From Salinimicrobium xinjiangense DSM 19287 (GTDB lineage: Bacteria; Bacteroidota; Bacteroidia; Flavobacteriales; Flavobacteriaceae), in NCBI RefSeq assembly GCF_000423585.1, contig NZ_KE384055.1, positions 115,795 through 179,794 on the forward strand: a stretch of 64,000 bases of DNA, given 5' to 3'. The stretch's first letter is position 1; every line of letters begins with the position of its first letter. Under the pieces are notes generated by a model that was not told the DNA's origin, ran no database searches, and saw only the letters and a list, made by a program, of their open reading frames with translations. The position numbers and the translations under genes were made by a program. This document shows positions 26,270-35,287 of the stretch, in pieces.

Positions 26270-27660
26270 TTACCAGTTTTGGAAACTTCATTTATAATAT
26301 TCCGGAACTTTCCATTCTTCGAATTTTCAATTTTTACAACTTGAAGGATCTCGACATTGCTGAAAAACCTCTTCAGTGCTATCCTCAACTGTTTTTCTTT
26401 ATGATCCTCTAGATTTTTTTGACATTCCAACTTTAGAATTATCTGCCCAACCTTAGTCTGAATAACTTGAAATCGTTGTACTTTATCAGTGAAAATTCCT
26501 AGTTCATAAAAAATATCAGTAAAAAAAACAGCATGTACATGAACATCATTTTTCAGAACAATAGTGTCAGCAGTTCTACCTTCAATGGAATTTAACCTGG
26601 AATGGTTTATGCCGCAGCTACATTTTTTAGTCGATAAAGAAGAACGATCTCCATTCTCATAACGTATAACAGGCATCACGTAGTTGTCAAGATTAGTAAT
26701 AACTAAATTTCCTGATTCTCCCTGAATGACATTGCTCCCATTATTTTGGATTTCAACTATACAATGTTCTTCAGTTATGTGCAACCCATCATGTGCCGAA
26801 CACTCGTAAGCAATGCCATTAATCTCGCCACATCCATATTGATCAAAAATTGGAGCCTTAAAAATTTTTTGAAGAAATTCTCTGTTGTGAGGAAGCAGTG
26901 TTTCAGTTGTAGAGGAAAGAACTTCAGGCTTAAGCGTGTTTAGGTTATTTTTCTCAATAAAATGAGCAAATTCAATAAGAGAAGAGAGATAACCTTTTAA
27001 TATAGAAGGTTGAAAACGAGAGATTTCGTCATAGGTTTTCTTCCAATTCTTTTCGTTATTGTCAAAGGTATTCACTGTTTTTTCATTCAGGAGGAAATTT
27101 GTTGCCTTGTCTTTAAATTTTGATTTTGTTGATTGCGATAAAACGGTTTTTGCACCCCATAAAGTAGATTTTTTATCATAATAATTAATTCCCATCCATT
27201 CAAACCAGCGATAATATGAGGCCCACGTGAAGGATCTATCAGTAACATCCTTATATATCAGCAAAGGAGACCCAGTTGTTCCACCAGTTTTTCCTTTTTT
27301 TATCTTTCCTAGAGAGCTATGATTCTTTACCAGTAGCCGGTGATTTTCTCTCCTCGCTATTTCCTTTGTCAGAACTGGAATTTTATAAAGATCATCTTGC
27401 GTTTTAATGTCAGATGGACTTAATTTAAGCTCATTAAAAGTATCACGATAAAAAGGAACATTCTTATAAGCATGGTTCACCAGAGATTTCAATTTTTCAT
27501 TCTGATAGTTTCTTATCCTGTCCTGATCCCAAGATTGACTATCCCTCAAAAAATTTAAAGTTTCTAATATTTTTGTTCCTTTTACTTTATCCTGTAAAGG
27601 GTAACCTACGGTTTTGGACAATGTTTTTCTCATGAGTTTATATCCAGTTATAAAGAGCAC
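26266..27660 (-). CDS. CapK-like phenylacetate-CoA ligase family protein
   Basis: This 464-residue adenylate-forming protein has the phosphate loop KGKTGGTTGSPLLIYKD near residues 120-136, YGCGEINGIAYEC around 275, and a C-terminal domain with EGRTADTIVLKN. CapK homologues occur in many capsule clusters. Their reaction is not settled, but activation of an acid for attachment to the polysaccharide is the common proposal. The start at MLFITGYKLMRK may be upstream of the real one, and MRKTLSKTVG nine codons on is an alternative. Its 3' end overlaps the GT4 gene by four bases, and a 128-bp gap separates it from the preceding gene. Confidence 0.82.
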   Translation of the reverse strand: MLFITGYKLMRKTLSKTVGYPLQDKVKGTKILETLNFLRDSQSWDQDRIRNYQNEKLKSLVNHAYKNVPFYRDTFNELKLSPSDIKTQDDLYKIPVLTKEIARRENHRLLVKNHSSLGKIKKGKTGGTTGSPLLIYKDVTDRSFTWASYYRWFEWMGINYYDKKSTLWGAKTVLSQSTKSKFKDKATNFLLNEKTVNTFDNNEKNWKKTYDEISRFQPSILKGYLSSLIEFAHFIEKNNLNTLKPEVLSSTTETLLPHNREFLQKIFKAPIFDQYGCGEINGIAYECSAHDGLHITEEHCIVEIQNNGSNVIQGESGNLVITNLDNYVMPVIRYENGDRSSLSTKKCSCGINHSRLNSIEGRTADTIVLKNDVHVHAVFFTDIFYELGIFTDKVQRFQVIQTKVGQIILKLECQKNLEDHKEKQLRIALKRFFSNVEILQVVKIENSKNGKFRNIINEVSKTGK

Positions 27661-27687
27661 TACTTCACGTTTTACACATAACTTAGG

Positions 27688-27813
27688 CTAGGGAAAGTTT
27701 TGATTTAAATGGTTTGCAGCAGTACGAGAAACTTCGTGAAAAGATAGTTGAAATAATTCCTTCCATCTGGGATAGTCAAAATGGGATATCAAGAGAAAAT
27801 TACAGAAATGTAT
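27688..27813 (-). pseudogene. Possible 3' remnant of a displaced gene
   Basis: In the only sizeable gap of this part of the operon, the minus strand keeps an open frame that ends HFDYPRWKELFQLSF and then HEVSRTAANHLNQNFP before a TAG at 27690-27688. It has no start codon and overlaps the 3' end of the GT4 gene at 27789 in another frame. The residue composition looks protein-like. I cannot name its parent. It could be the tail of a gene replaced during cassette exchange, or chance. Confidence 0.3.
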
Positions 27814-28898
27814 TCATTGGTTATCTTCCGCATATCAAAATCTGAAGATCGTTCTATTAATTTTGAGATATTATGGTTCTTAGACAAATTCCTTTTTATA
27901 CAAGCAACGAGGTCCTCAATATTATCAGGCTCAAAAAGGCTTCCGTACTTTCCATTCTGAATAATATTTACAGGTCCTGAGTCCTTATAGTCTCCAACTA
28001 TTACGGGGATTCCTAAAGTTAAAGCTTCCGCTACAACCATTCCAAATCCCTCTCTCCTTGAAGCGAGAATAAACAAATCAGCATCTCTTAAAATTGGGTA
28101 TGGATTAGGTATATATCCAGTGAAAGTCACATGAGGAGTTATTTTTAATTCGCCAACAAGGTTCTTTAAATGCTCTTCTTCGGAACCGCTACCAACAATG
28201 ATTAGTTGGGTTGTTTGATCTTCCTTAATAACATGATGGAAGGCTCTTATTACAAGATCCATTTTCTTATAAGGAATTAATCGTCCAATACTGACTATCG
28301 TTTTTTCTTTAAAATTTGTGATTGGAAATTCCTTTAAATTAGCTTTTTCTCTAATTCTATCTAAGTCTAAGGGATTATTAATTTGAAAAACATTTTGTTT
28401 TTCTTTAGGAATTATGCCGGACCGAATTAAATCCTTTTTTGTAGCTTCTGAGTTAACAATAACTTTGTACGCTTTATTATAGCTGATTCTATAAAGAAAT
28501 CTATAGAGTTTTTTTTGAAACCAATTATGGTTTTCAAATGCAAAATTAAAATTACTGCCAGCTTCTCTCACTATATGATTTGTTTTTTTGAAACTCAATA
28601 AATTTGCAAAATATGCGAATATTGCTGCTACTCTTTGAGTTGTAAACAAGACGGAATAGTGTTGATTTCTTAATTCCTTTATAAGACCGATGAAAGCTTT
28701 CCAGTAATTTCCATTGTATTTTTTTATTTTAACTCCACTGTTTAATTCTTCAAACATGGTCCCTTCTTTTACCGACAGAATTGTTACTTTGATTCCCATT
28801 TGTACCATTTGATTTGCTAGGTTAGTTATAACCCATTCTGCACCTCCTCCTTTGTTATAATGAAAGAGGAAAAATAATAGTGGTTGAGAACTACGCAT
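27789..28898 (-). CDS. Family 4 glycosyltransferase
   Basis: The 369-residue GT-B protein has an N-terminal FHYNKGGGAEWVITNLA donor/acceptor loop, and VSIGRLIPYKKMDLVIRAFHHV at the start of the second domain. Its donor site is SRREGFGMVVAEALTLGIPVIVGDYKDSGP, a full GT4 signature with the E-x7-E pair. It closely resembles capsular galactosyl/N-acetylgalactosaminyl transferases by layout, but specificity is not determined. It overlaps the Wzy-like gene by 8 bases. Confidence 0.9.
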   Translation of the reverse strand: MRSSQPLLFFLFHYNKGGGAEWVITNLANQMVQMGIKVTILSVKEGTMFEELNSGVKIKKYNGNYWKAFIGLIKELRNQHYSVLFTTQRVAAIFAYFANLLSFKKTNHIVREAGSNFNFAFENHNWFQKKLYRFLYRISYNKAYKVIVNSEATKKDLIRSGIIPKEKQNVFQINNPLDLDRIREKANLKEFPITNFKEKTIVSIGRLIPYKKMDLVIRAFHHVIKEDQTTQLIIVGSGSEEEHLKNLVGELKITPHVTFTGYIPNPYPILRDADLFILASRREGFGMVVAEALTLGIPVIVGDYKDSGPVNIIQNGKYGSLFEPDNIEDLVACIKRNLSKNHNISKLIERSSDFDMRKITNEYISVIFS

Positions 28899-30159
28899 AA
28901 AGATGTTTTTGAAGATTTGTTGAGTACCTCATATTTGAAAGGCCAAAACATATACATAACGGAACTAAACCAAAATCCGAAAATATCCCTCCATGAGTTA
29001 AAAGAGCCAGTAATAGAATGGAGCTAAAAGCTACGGTAAAGAAATTTTCTTCATTGATATCTCTCTTTAAAAGCCATAAAAGCCTAACAAAAAGCCATAA
29101 TATAATTATGGAGCCAAATACCCCGAAATACATTAATAATGTTAAGTATCCAGAGTCAATGGAATAAAAGCCGCTGATTCTTTGGTCCTCTTCATCATTG
29201 CTTTTTATTCCCAGTTTTTGCCCATAAGGAGAAGAATGGTGAATAAAACCCCAACCAAGAATAGGCCTTTCTTGTAATCGTGGTATAATAGATAAACGAT
29301 CTCGTTTTTGCCTCCCCTGAAGAGTGCTCCCTTCTTCTTTTTCAAGATCCAAAAATATAGTCGTGAATTTGACTGAGATTTGCTGTCCAAGTAATGCTTG
29401 ATCAGCAGCAAACAACAAAGGTAAAAATAATAACAGTACTAGGGTTTTGCCAGTTTTTCGATAGTCCCAGTACTTTAGGAGAAGAAAAACAAGTACTAAA
29501 ATAGTGCCTAAAAAATAAGATCTGAAACCTTGTAACGCGCTTCCAAAGAAGAAAAGAATGAAAAAAAATAAATAAATTTTCTTATATCTTTTATTCAGGA
29601 GTTGCCAAGATATTATTAATAATCCCAGGTGAGGGAACAGCATGCTTTTTGACAAGAAGTGATTTCGCTGCATGCCATATTTCGTACCTTCTTTTGCTCT
29701 TACATGTTCAAAGATTCCTGATATTAGTTCTGGATCAAATGCGTTAAGCAGTATTTGGATAGATGTTATGGAAGCGATAAAAAAAACAAGCTTCTTATAA
29801 TACCTTAGGTTGTTCTTTTTCCAGACATCATATGAAATTAAAAAGGCCAAGGGCAGTATGAGAAAATCTCTACCTACTTTAATAGAATCTAGAATGGAAA
29901 TTTCTCCCCTCAACGGCATTGTCAAAAATATCACAATAATCACTGCATAGATGAAAGTCAAAAAGCGTAGAGGTTTTTTTAAGACGATTTTTCTCATTTG
30001 GTGAAAATTCAGGAAATAATGTAAAAACATTATATTTAAGAATATCAGGAAAAAGTCTAAACTGTTTACCCCTAAAAATATACGATCTGTACCAAAATTG
30101 AATAACCCAAAAAAACCTGTTGAGAGTATTATAAATGACGTATTGATCTTTTTCAACAT
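28891..30159 (-). CDS. O-antigen ligase/polymerase-type membrane protein (Wzy candidate)
   Basis: This 422-residue protein is strongly hydrophobic with about 11 predicted membrane segments. It has one large periplasmic loop (about residues 250-320) containing LQGRQKRDRLSIIPRLQERPILGWGF, the RPxxGWG pattern of the Wzy_C/O-antigen ligase family. Sitting next to the flippase gene in a capsule operon, it is the likely repeat-unit polymerase. Sequence conservation in Wzy proteins is low, so the role rests on topology, this motif and context. The gene is clearly AT-rich compared with the housekeeping genes of the window. Confidence 0.8.
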   Translation of the reverse strand: MLKKINTSFIILSTGFFGLFNFGTDRIFLGVNSLDFFLIFLNIMFLHYFLNFHQMRKIVLKKPLRFLTFIYAVIIVIFLTMPLRGEISILDSIKVGRDFLILPLAFLISYDVWKKNNLRYYKKLVFFIASITSIQILLNAFDPELISGIFEHVRAKEGTKYGMQRNHFLSKSMLFPHLGLLIISWQLLNKRYKKIYLFFFILFFFGSALQGFRSYFLGTILVLVFLLLKYWDYRKTGKTLVLLLFLPLLFAADQALLGQQISVKFTTIFLDLEKEEGSTLQGRQKRDRLSIIPRLQERPILGWGFIHHSSPYGQKLGIKSNDEEDQRISGFYSIDSGYLTLLMYFGVFGSIIILWLFVRLLWLLKRDINEENFFTVAFSSILLLALLTHGGIFSDFGLVPLCICFGLSNMRYSTNLQKHLYA

Positions 30160-30165
30160 TTTTTG

Positions 30166-31401
30166 TTAGCTCTTTAATTCCCTCTGAAGGTGTAAATAAT
30201 AGAATAGTGAGACAATCGTTGTAGAAGATGCTAATCCGTAAATTACTCCATTGAGTTCCTGAAAAAATAAGAATATTGGAACGAGAATAGTAATAGTAGT
30301 AATCTGGAACAGTGAGCCGAGAAAAAATGTCCTGTCCTTTTCAAAATTGTTCATATATCCCACGAGAATCATATAAATTGGCCAAATTGGAACTAAGTAA
30401 ATGCTAAAGGTTCTAATAAGATTCTGGGAAGAGGAAAATTCGCTGCCAAACAATAACTTGAGAAAGAGGGGCCCAATAAAATATAGAAATAATCCCCCTA
30501 AGATTCCGCTGATGAAATATCCAATAACTAACTTGTTGAAAAGTTTTAATTTCTTCGAAGAATTTTTTTCAGTTTTCGACTCAACAATCCACGGAGAAAA
30601 TACCAGATTCATTGACTGTAGCATCAAGCTGCTAACCATAAAAACCTTAAAGGTAGCTGAATAAATTCCAAGATCCTCTGTGCTAAGGAAAAAAGGTATA
30701 ACCAAAATAGGAAAGGAGTTTTGGAAAAAAGTTCCCTTTGCTCCTAAACCCAGAAAAAAGTTATCTTTAAATAATGGTATAGCTTTCTTTGATGGGAATG
30801 AAATTTCGAGAGTTTGTTCTTTTTTGAACAGTACTATAAGTATAAGACTTTCAAGAAGACGGTAAAAAATGTTTATGGTCATTAAAATCAAGAGATCATT
30901 TTCATTTTCAACAAAAACATAAACGAGCAGTAAGAATATAAACTGGCCTAAGAGGTGAATTGCGCTAGGGGTGAACGTGTCTTTTCTTCCATAAAAAAAG
31001 AAATCCAAGGTAATAGCAAGACCGAAATTAGTGAGAATGGCCATCAGTATATAAAGATTAAATAGACTGAAACCATAAATAACAGTGGTAAAAAAAATAA
31101 TTATTATACCGCCTAATAGATAGAGTGTTAAACGTGATGATAAAATATCAGATGCAATTTGCGCCGATTTAGAAGGTAGTTTAGCAACATCACGAATACC
31201 TTTGGCTAAGAATCCCCAGTCAGCTGGAAGGAAACCATAATTGGCTACTGCAATAGCAAAAGAATAAACTCCATATTGTTCTGGCCCAAGTGCTCTTGAA
31301 ATAATTGGAATTGTGAAAAAGGCAAGAAATCTTCCTATGGTCACCAACCCCAGACGACTGGTTAAATTAAACAATAGTCCCTTTGCTTTCATTGTTGCCA
31401 T
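30166..31401 (-). CDS. Polysaccharide flippase, MATE/MOP superfamily (Wzx candidate)
   Basis: This 411-residue integral membrane protein begins GLLFNLTSRLGLVTIGRFLAFF and contains PIISRALGPEQYGVYSFAIAVANY, the N-terminal hallmark of Wzx/RfbX flippases. About twelve hydrophobic helices are visible. It should move the undecaprenyl-linked repeat unit to the periplasmic face, where the adjacent Wzy-like protein polymerises it. It lies 6 bases upstream of the polymerase candidate and shares its AT-rich composition. Confidence 0.88.
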   Translation of the reverse strand: MATMKAKGLLFNLTSRLGLVTIGRFLAFFTIPIISRALGPEQYGVYSFAIAVANYGFLPADWGFLAKGIRDVAKLPSKSAQIASDILSSRLTLYLLGGIIIIFFTTVIYGFSLFNLYILMAILTNFGLAITLDFFFYGRKDTFTPSAIHLLGQFIFLLLVYVFVENENDLLILMTINIFYRLLESLILIVLFKKEQTLEISFPSKKAIPLFKDNFFLGLGAKGTFFQNSFPILVIPFFLSTEDLGIYSATFKVFMVSSLMLQSMNLVFSPWIVESKTEKNSSKKLKLFNKLVIGYFISGILGGLFLYFIGPLFLKLLFGSEFSSSQNLIRTFSIYLVPIWPIYMILVGYMNNFEKDRTFFLGSLFQITTITILVPIFLFFQELNGVIYGLASSTTIVSLFYYLHLQRELKS

Positions 31402-31508
31402 TGTATTTTTTAGAATTTCGGTTTAATTTTTGAAAAAATACTTTAGTCTTTAATCTCAACAATGGAATAAGAAACTTTTTTCAAGGGGCGACAAATAATT
31501 TTTTAAAA

Positions 31509-32588
31509 TTATTTCTGCCAAAGCCTCTCCCAGTTCAAATCCGAAAAACATGGTCCTTGTGTTGCTTCTGAAAATTTGATATCGTTATGGTTGCCATTGT
31601 ACTCCATCACCTGTACGTTTTCATCAATATCAATAATCATGTCCCACCCAATACATCGTACAAAAGGTTGGGTGCTGTGAAGATGCTTAGCAGTAGAAAT
31701 TAAACTTTGGAATCGAGGTAATTGTAGTTCGGAAAACAATACATTAGTGTCAGGATGTTTTTCAATTGAACTCCAGTTATTAAGATAACCATACTTTTCA
31801 AATTTTCCACTTTTGACATTGACTGGTATCCGAATATGGGAATGTGATTGAACATGTGTTTCAAATTTTCTTCCAACTCTTAAGTAACAAGATCGTACTG
31901 ATATTGAACCCGAGTCATCGACAACTGTTGTAACTCGCAGTGTTGCCACGGAAGAAGGCATTATCTCCTGAAAAAAAGGATGTTGAATAATTAACTTTTG
32001 GAAAACTCCATTTCCTAGCTTTTTTACCTTGTTAAGGTCAAAATTATTTTTGTTAAAAAAATATACACCCTTACCTTGTACGGAATTATCAATTTTATAC
32101 ACGGTATGGGTATTGTGCCGGAAAATTATTTTTTCTACAATTTCCTCTTTAATAACCTCATATTTATAATTAAACCACAGACCATTTATATGGAAAGCAA
32201 TGTCAGGAAAATAAGAGCTGTTAAAGATTTTTTGTGTAAAAGATTTCATGTCAGAGATTTTACCTTGATCACCTTTTAGTGCTGGTACTACTATTTTACC
32301 GTAATAGTTATCTGGAATCCATCCATCTAAAAACTTTTCGTTTATTGCAGAATAAACGTAAAGCCAAGGGGCATAACCTCTCCATCCCAAAATTTCAGAA
32401 GCATAATCGTCAGCCAATTTAATAATTCTACGAGGCGTCTTACCTTTTTCCCCCTCAATATCTTTTAGAATTTTTTCTGCAATTCTTTTATGTTTGCGAT
32501 GATAGTTATAGTTGTTCGTTTTATTAACTAAATTTTTTATCTGTGCTTTCATCGATTTAATAAGTATTCTGTGGGAATTGAGACGCAA
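31509..32588 (-). CDS. Sugar-transfer associated ATP-grasp family protein
   Basis: This 359-residue soluble protein fits the ATP-grasp proteins found in polysaccharide clusters. It has a nucleotide-binding region with VYKIDNSVQGKGVYFF, then ATLRVTTVVDDSGSISVRSCYLRVG, and a C-terminal GWDMIIDIDENVQVMEYNGNHND, where the acidic/Asn cluster should bind Mg-ATP. ATP-grasp enzymes ligate a carboxylate to an amine, so it may attach an amino acid or similar group to the polymer, perhaps together with the CapK-like protein. This is an inference. A second start (MKAQIK, 12 codons in) is possible. Confidence 0.72.
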   Translation of the reverse strand: MRLNSHRILIKSMKAQIKNLVNKTNNYNYHRKHKRIAEKILKDIEGEKGKTPRRIIKLADDYASEILGWRGYAPWLYVYSAINEKFLDGWIPDNYYGKIVVPALKGDQGKISDMKSFTQKIFNSSYFPDIAFHINGLWFNYKYEVIKEEIVEKIIFRHNTHTVYKIDNSVQGKGVYFFNKNNFDLNKVKKLGNGVFQKLIIQHPFFQEIMPSSVATLRVTTVVDDSGSISVRSCYLRVGRKFETHVQSHSHIRIPVNVKSGKFEKYGYLNNWSSIEKHPDTNVLFSELQLPRFQSLISTAKHLHSTQPFVRCIGWDMIIDIDENVQVMEYNGNHNDIKFSEATQGPCFSDLNWERLWQK

Positions 32589-32624
32589 TACATTACCATG
32601 AAGAGGTAATAAAGATAATTTGGG

Positions 32625-33602
32625 TTAAGTTGTTGTAGATTCAAAAGGATGCTTTGATTGAGCTAATTTTATCAGGGGATGGTATTCTCCTTGGATAGGA
32701 GCAAGACCATCATTTCTTATGCCATGTACAATTTCTATAGATTGTTTAGCGTCCTGTAGATCAAAACCTTTTCCATTTAAAATATCCTTATAACTTTCAG
32801 TGTGAAGATCAGTAAATCCGTTACTGAATTCAATTTCTTCTCCTTCGACTTTAATTGATCGATAAGTTCTCTGTCCAATATTTTGAACTTCCGAAGGAAT
32901 AGTGTTATAATTTATAGAGAGAAACCATCTGACTCTAGCTTGTTCAAATTCCAGATATCCCGCTGCCCTGTCGTGAGTATGTATATGTACCTTATTTTCT
33001 TTCACTTCTCCGAAAATCCAGCCTAACATATCGTAAAAATGAACTCCAATGTTAGTAGCAATTCCACCAGATTTATCCTTATCACCTTTCCAGGATGTAT
33101 AGTACCAATGTCCTCTGGAAGTTAGATAAGTGAGATCAACATCATAAATCTTGTCCTTGGGACCTTTCTTCACTTTTTCTCTTAACGCTATTATGCTGGG
33201 GTGAAGACGCAACTGAAGAATAGAGAAAATTTGATTTCCGGTTTCTTTTTCTATTTCTGCAAGGGCATCAATGTTCCAAGGGTTTAGAACAAGAGGTTTT
33301 TCACAAATAGCATCTGCTCCTCTACGAAGAGCCATTCTTATATGAGAGTCATGGAGATAATTTGGGGTGCAGATACTCACGTAATCTAATTCTATGTTTC
33401 TTAGCCTGTGAAGTTTTTCAATATGTCGATCAAATCTTTCGAACTCCACAAAGAAATCCGCTTCTGGGAAGTAACTATCCATTACTCCCACGGAATCAAA
33501 TTTGTCGAGTGCCGCTATTAAATTATTATTAGTGTCTTTAATAGCTTTTAAATGACGGGGTGCTATATAACCTGCAGCACCGATCAAAGCAAAATTTTTC
33601 AT
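32625..33602 (-). CDS. wbpB: UDP-GlcNAcA 3-dehydrogenase, Gfo/Idh/MocA family
   Basis: This 325-residue oxidoreductase has an N-terminal FALIGAAGYIAPRHL dinucleotide motif (4-18), VSICTPNYLHDSHI, and the family's EKPL at 101-104 with the catalytic lysine. GIATNIGVHFYDML follows in the second domain. GxAGYIAPRHLKAI is characteristic of the WbpB/WlbA branch, which oxidises C3 of UDP-N-acetylglucosaminuronic acid. The product is the substrate of the aminotransferase encoded by the gene that overlaps its start by four bases. Confidence 0.88.
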   Translation of the reverse strand: MKNFALIGAAGYIAPRHLKAIKDTNNNLIAALDKFDSVGVMDSYFPEADFFVEFERFDRHIEKLHRLRNIELDYVSICTPNYLHDSHIRMALRRGADAICEKPLVLNPWNIDALAEIEKETGNQIFSILQLRLHPSIIALREKVKKGPKDKIYDVDLTYLTSRGHWYYTSWKGDKDKSGGIATNIGVHFYDMLGWIFGEVKENKVHIHTHDRAAGYLEFEQARVRWFLSINYNTIPSEVQNIGQRTYRSIKVEGEEIEFSNGFTDLHTESYKDILNGKGFDLQDAKQSIEIVHGIRNDGLAPIQGEYHPLIKLAQSKHPFESTTT

Positions 33603-34714
33603 TGTATAGCGGTTTTTAGTTGATTTGAAATGAATTGTATTTCTTCTTCTGACAAATAGGGATTCATTGGCAGGCTTAGAATCTCCTCGGAAATTTTTTC
33701 TGCCAAAGGGAAATCCCCATCTTGATATTCAAAATATTTAAAACATTCCTGAAGGTGAAGTGGCCGTGGATAATGAATTGCGGTGGGAATGCCAGCTGCT
33801 TTTAATTTAGTCACTACTTCGGCCCTATTTTGCACTCGTACAGAATATTGAGCCCAAACAGATGAATTTTCTGCAGCAACTTTAGGAACCTTAACTGCGC
33901 CCTGTATTAATGAAGTGTATCCTTCAGCTACTCTTTGCCTGTTGATAATGTCTTTTTCATAATGGTTCATTTTCACATTAAGAACTGCAGCTTGAAGTGT
34001 ATCCAGTCTACCTCCCATACCTATGTACTTATGAAAGTAGCGTTCGGTCTGCCCGTGGAGACGGAGACTCTTCATTTTCTCTGCAAATTTCTCGTCACTT
34101 GTAAAAACAGCCCCGCCATCTCCAAAACATCCTAATGGCTTTGCCGGGAAGAAACTCGTGCAGGCAAAGGTGCTCAGGTTGCAACTTCTTTTTGCTTTAT
34201 AAGTTGCTCCAAAGCTTTGAGCAGCATCTTCAATCACAAATAAGTAATGCTTGGCAGCAATTTTATTTATTTGGTCCATATCCGCCACTTGTCCAAAAAT
34301 GGAAACAGGAATAATTGCTTTTGTTCTAGAAGTGATCTTATCTTCTATTTTTGATGGATCGATATTATATGTATCCTCTTCTATATCAACAAAGACAGGT
34401 TTAGCTTTTAAAAATGCAATAGTTTCAGCAGTTGCTATGAAAGTGAAGGGAGTGGTTATAACTTCATCTCCGGGCTGAATATCAATTGCCATAAGAGCAA
34501 GTAAAAGAGCATCTGTTCCAGAGGAACAGGTTATGGCATGTTTAGCTCCTGTAAATCTTTCCAGCTTTTCCTCCAACTCTCTCACAGGCTCACCCATGAT
34601 GTAATTGGCATTTTTTAGCACTTCTGCTATTGCGATATCAAGCTCTTCTTTGTGCTCTTCATAAGCCATAGGGAGATTGGCGAAATCTATTGAGGTGATT
34701 GTATTATTCATCAA
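33599..34714 (-). CDS. wbpE: UDP-sugar 3-aminotransferase, DegT/DnrJ/EryC1 family
   Basis: The 371-residue PLP enzyme has the ITCSSGTDALLLALMA cofactor loop (61-76), EDAAQSFGA with D163 contacting the pyridine nitrogen, and SFFPAKPLGCFGDGG with K192 as the Schiff-base lysine. WbpE/WlbC enzymes put an amino group at C3 of the 3-keto sugar acid made by WbpB. Its start (MMNNTITSID, of which the second Met may be used) overlaps the wbpD stop by 11 bases, and its stop overlaps the wbpB start. Confidence 0.9.
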   Translation of the reverse strand: MMNNTITSIDFANLPMAYEEHKEELDIAIAEVLKNANYIMGEPVRELEEKLERFTGAKHAITCSSGTDALLLALMAIDIQPGDEVITTPFTFIATAETIAFLKAKPVFVDIEEDTYNIDPSKIEDKITSRTKAIIPVSIFGQVADMDQINKIAAKHYLFVIEDAAQSFGATYKAKRSCNLSTFACTSFFPAKPLGCFGDGGAVFTSDEKFAEKMKSLRLHGQTERYFHKYIGMGGRLDTLQAAVLNVKMNHYEKDIINRQRVAEGYTSLIQGAVKVPKVAAENSSVWAQYSVRVQNRAEVVTKLKAAGIPTAIHYPRPLHLQECFKYFEYQDGDFPLAEKISEEILSLPMNPYLSEEEIQFISNQLKTAIQ

Positions 34715-35285
34715 TTTTAATGACAGCGTTGTTTTTTATTTGATATTTTTCCTTTGTCTCCGGGCACTGAGCTATTCCTTGTTCATCGAATTGAAGCTTA
34801 TGTCCATACTCGCTCACCCAGCCAATTTGTTTGGCAGGATTTCCAACTACAAGGGCGTAATCCGGAATGGTTTTAGTCACTACCGCACCGGCACCAATAA
34901 ATGCATATTTTCCAATATCATTTCCACAGACAATAGTTGCATTTGCGCCTATCGACGCTCCTTTTTTAACTGTGGTCTTTGCATACTCTGCTTTTCGGTT
35001 AACCGCACTTCTCGGGTTTATAACATTAGTAAATACCATTGAAGGTCCTAGAAATACGTCATCCTCACAAATTACTCCCGTATAGATAGAGACATTGTTC
35101 TGAACTTTTACGTTTGTTCCGAGAATAACATCCGGAGAGATCACCACGTTTTGTCCAATATTACAGCGCTCCCCAATTTTACAATTCGGCATGAGGTGCG
35201 AAAAATGCCAAATTTTCACTCCTTTGGCAATTTCACAACCTTTGTCAATTACAGCGGTAGGATGTGCAAAAAAGTCTTCGCTCAT
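34704..35285 (-). CDS. wbpD: UDP-sugar 3-N-acetyltransferase, left-handed beta helix
   Basis: This 193-residue protein is built of hexapeptide repeats (for example GCEIAKGVKIWHFSHL, NIGQNVVISPDVILG, VQNNVSIYTGVICEDD), the left-handed beta-helix fold of acyltransferases. FHPTAVIDKG-like (FAHPTAVID) and IWHFSH are typical of WbpD/WlbB, which acetylate the 3-amino group made by WbpE. H27 in the WHFSH segment is the probable catalytic histidine by analogy. The gene starts 3 bases after the wbpA stop. Confidence 0.88.
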   Translation of the reverse strand: MSEDFFAHPTAVIDKGCEIAKGVKIWHFSHLMPNCKIGERCNIGQNVVISPDVILGTNVKVQNNVSIYTGVICEDDVFLGPSMVFTNVINPRSAVNRKAEYAKTTVKKGASIGANATIVCGNDIGKYAFIGAGAVVTKTIPDYALVVGNPAKQIGWVSEYGHKLQFDEQGIAQCPETKEKYQIKNNAVIKIDE

Positions 35286-35287
35286 AT

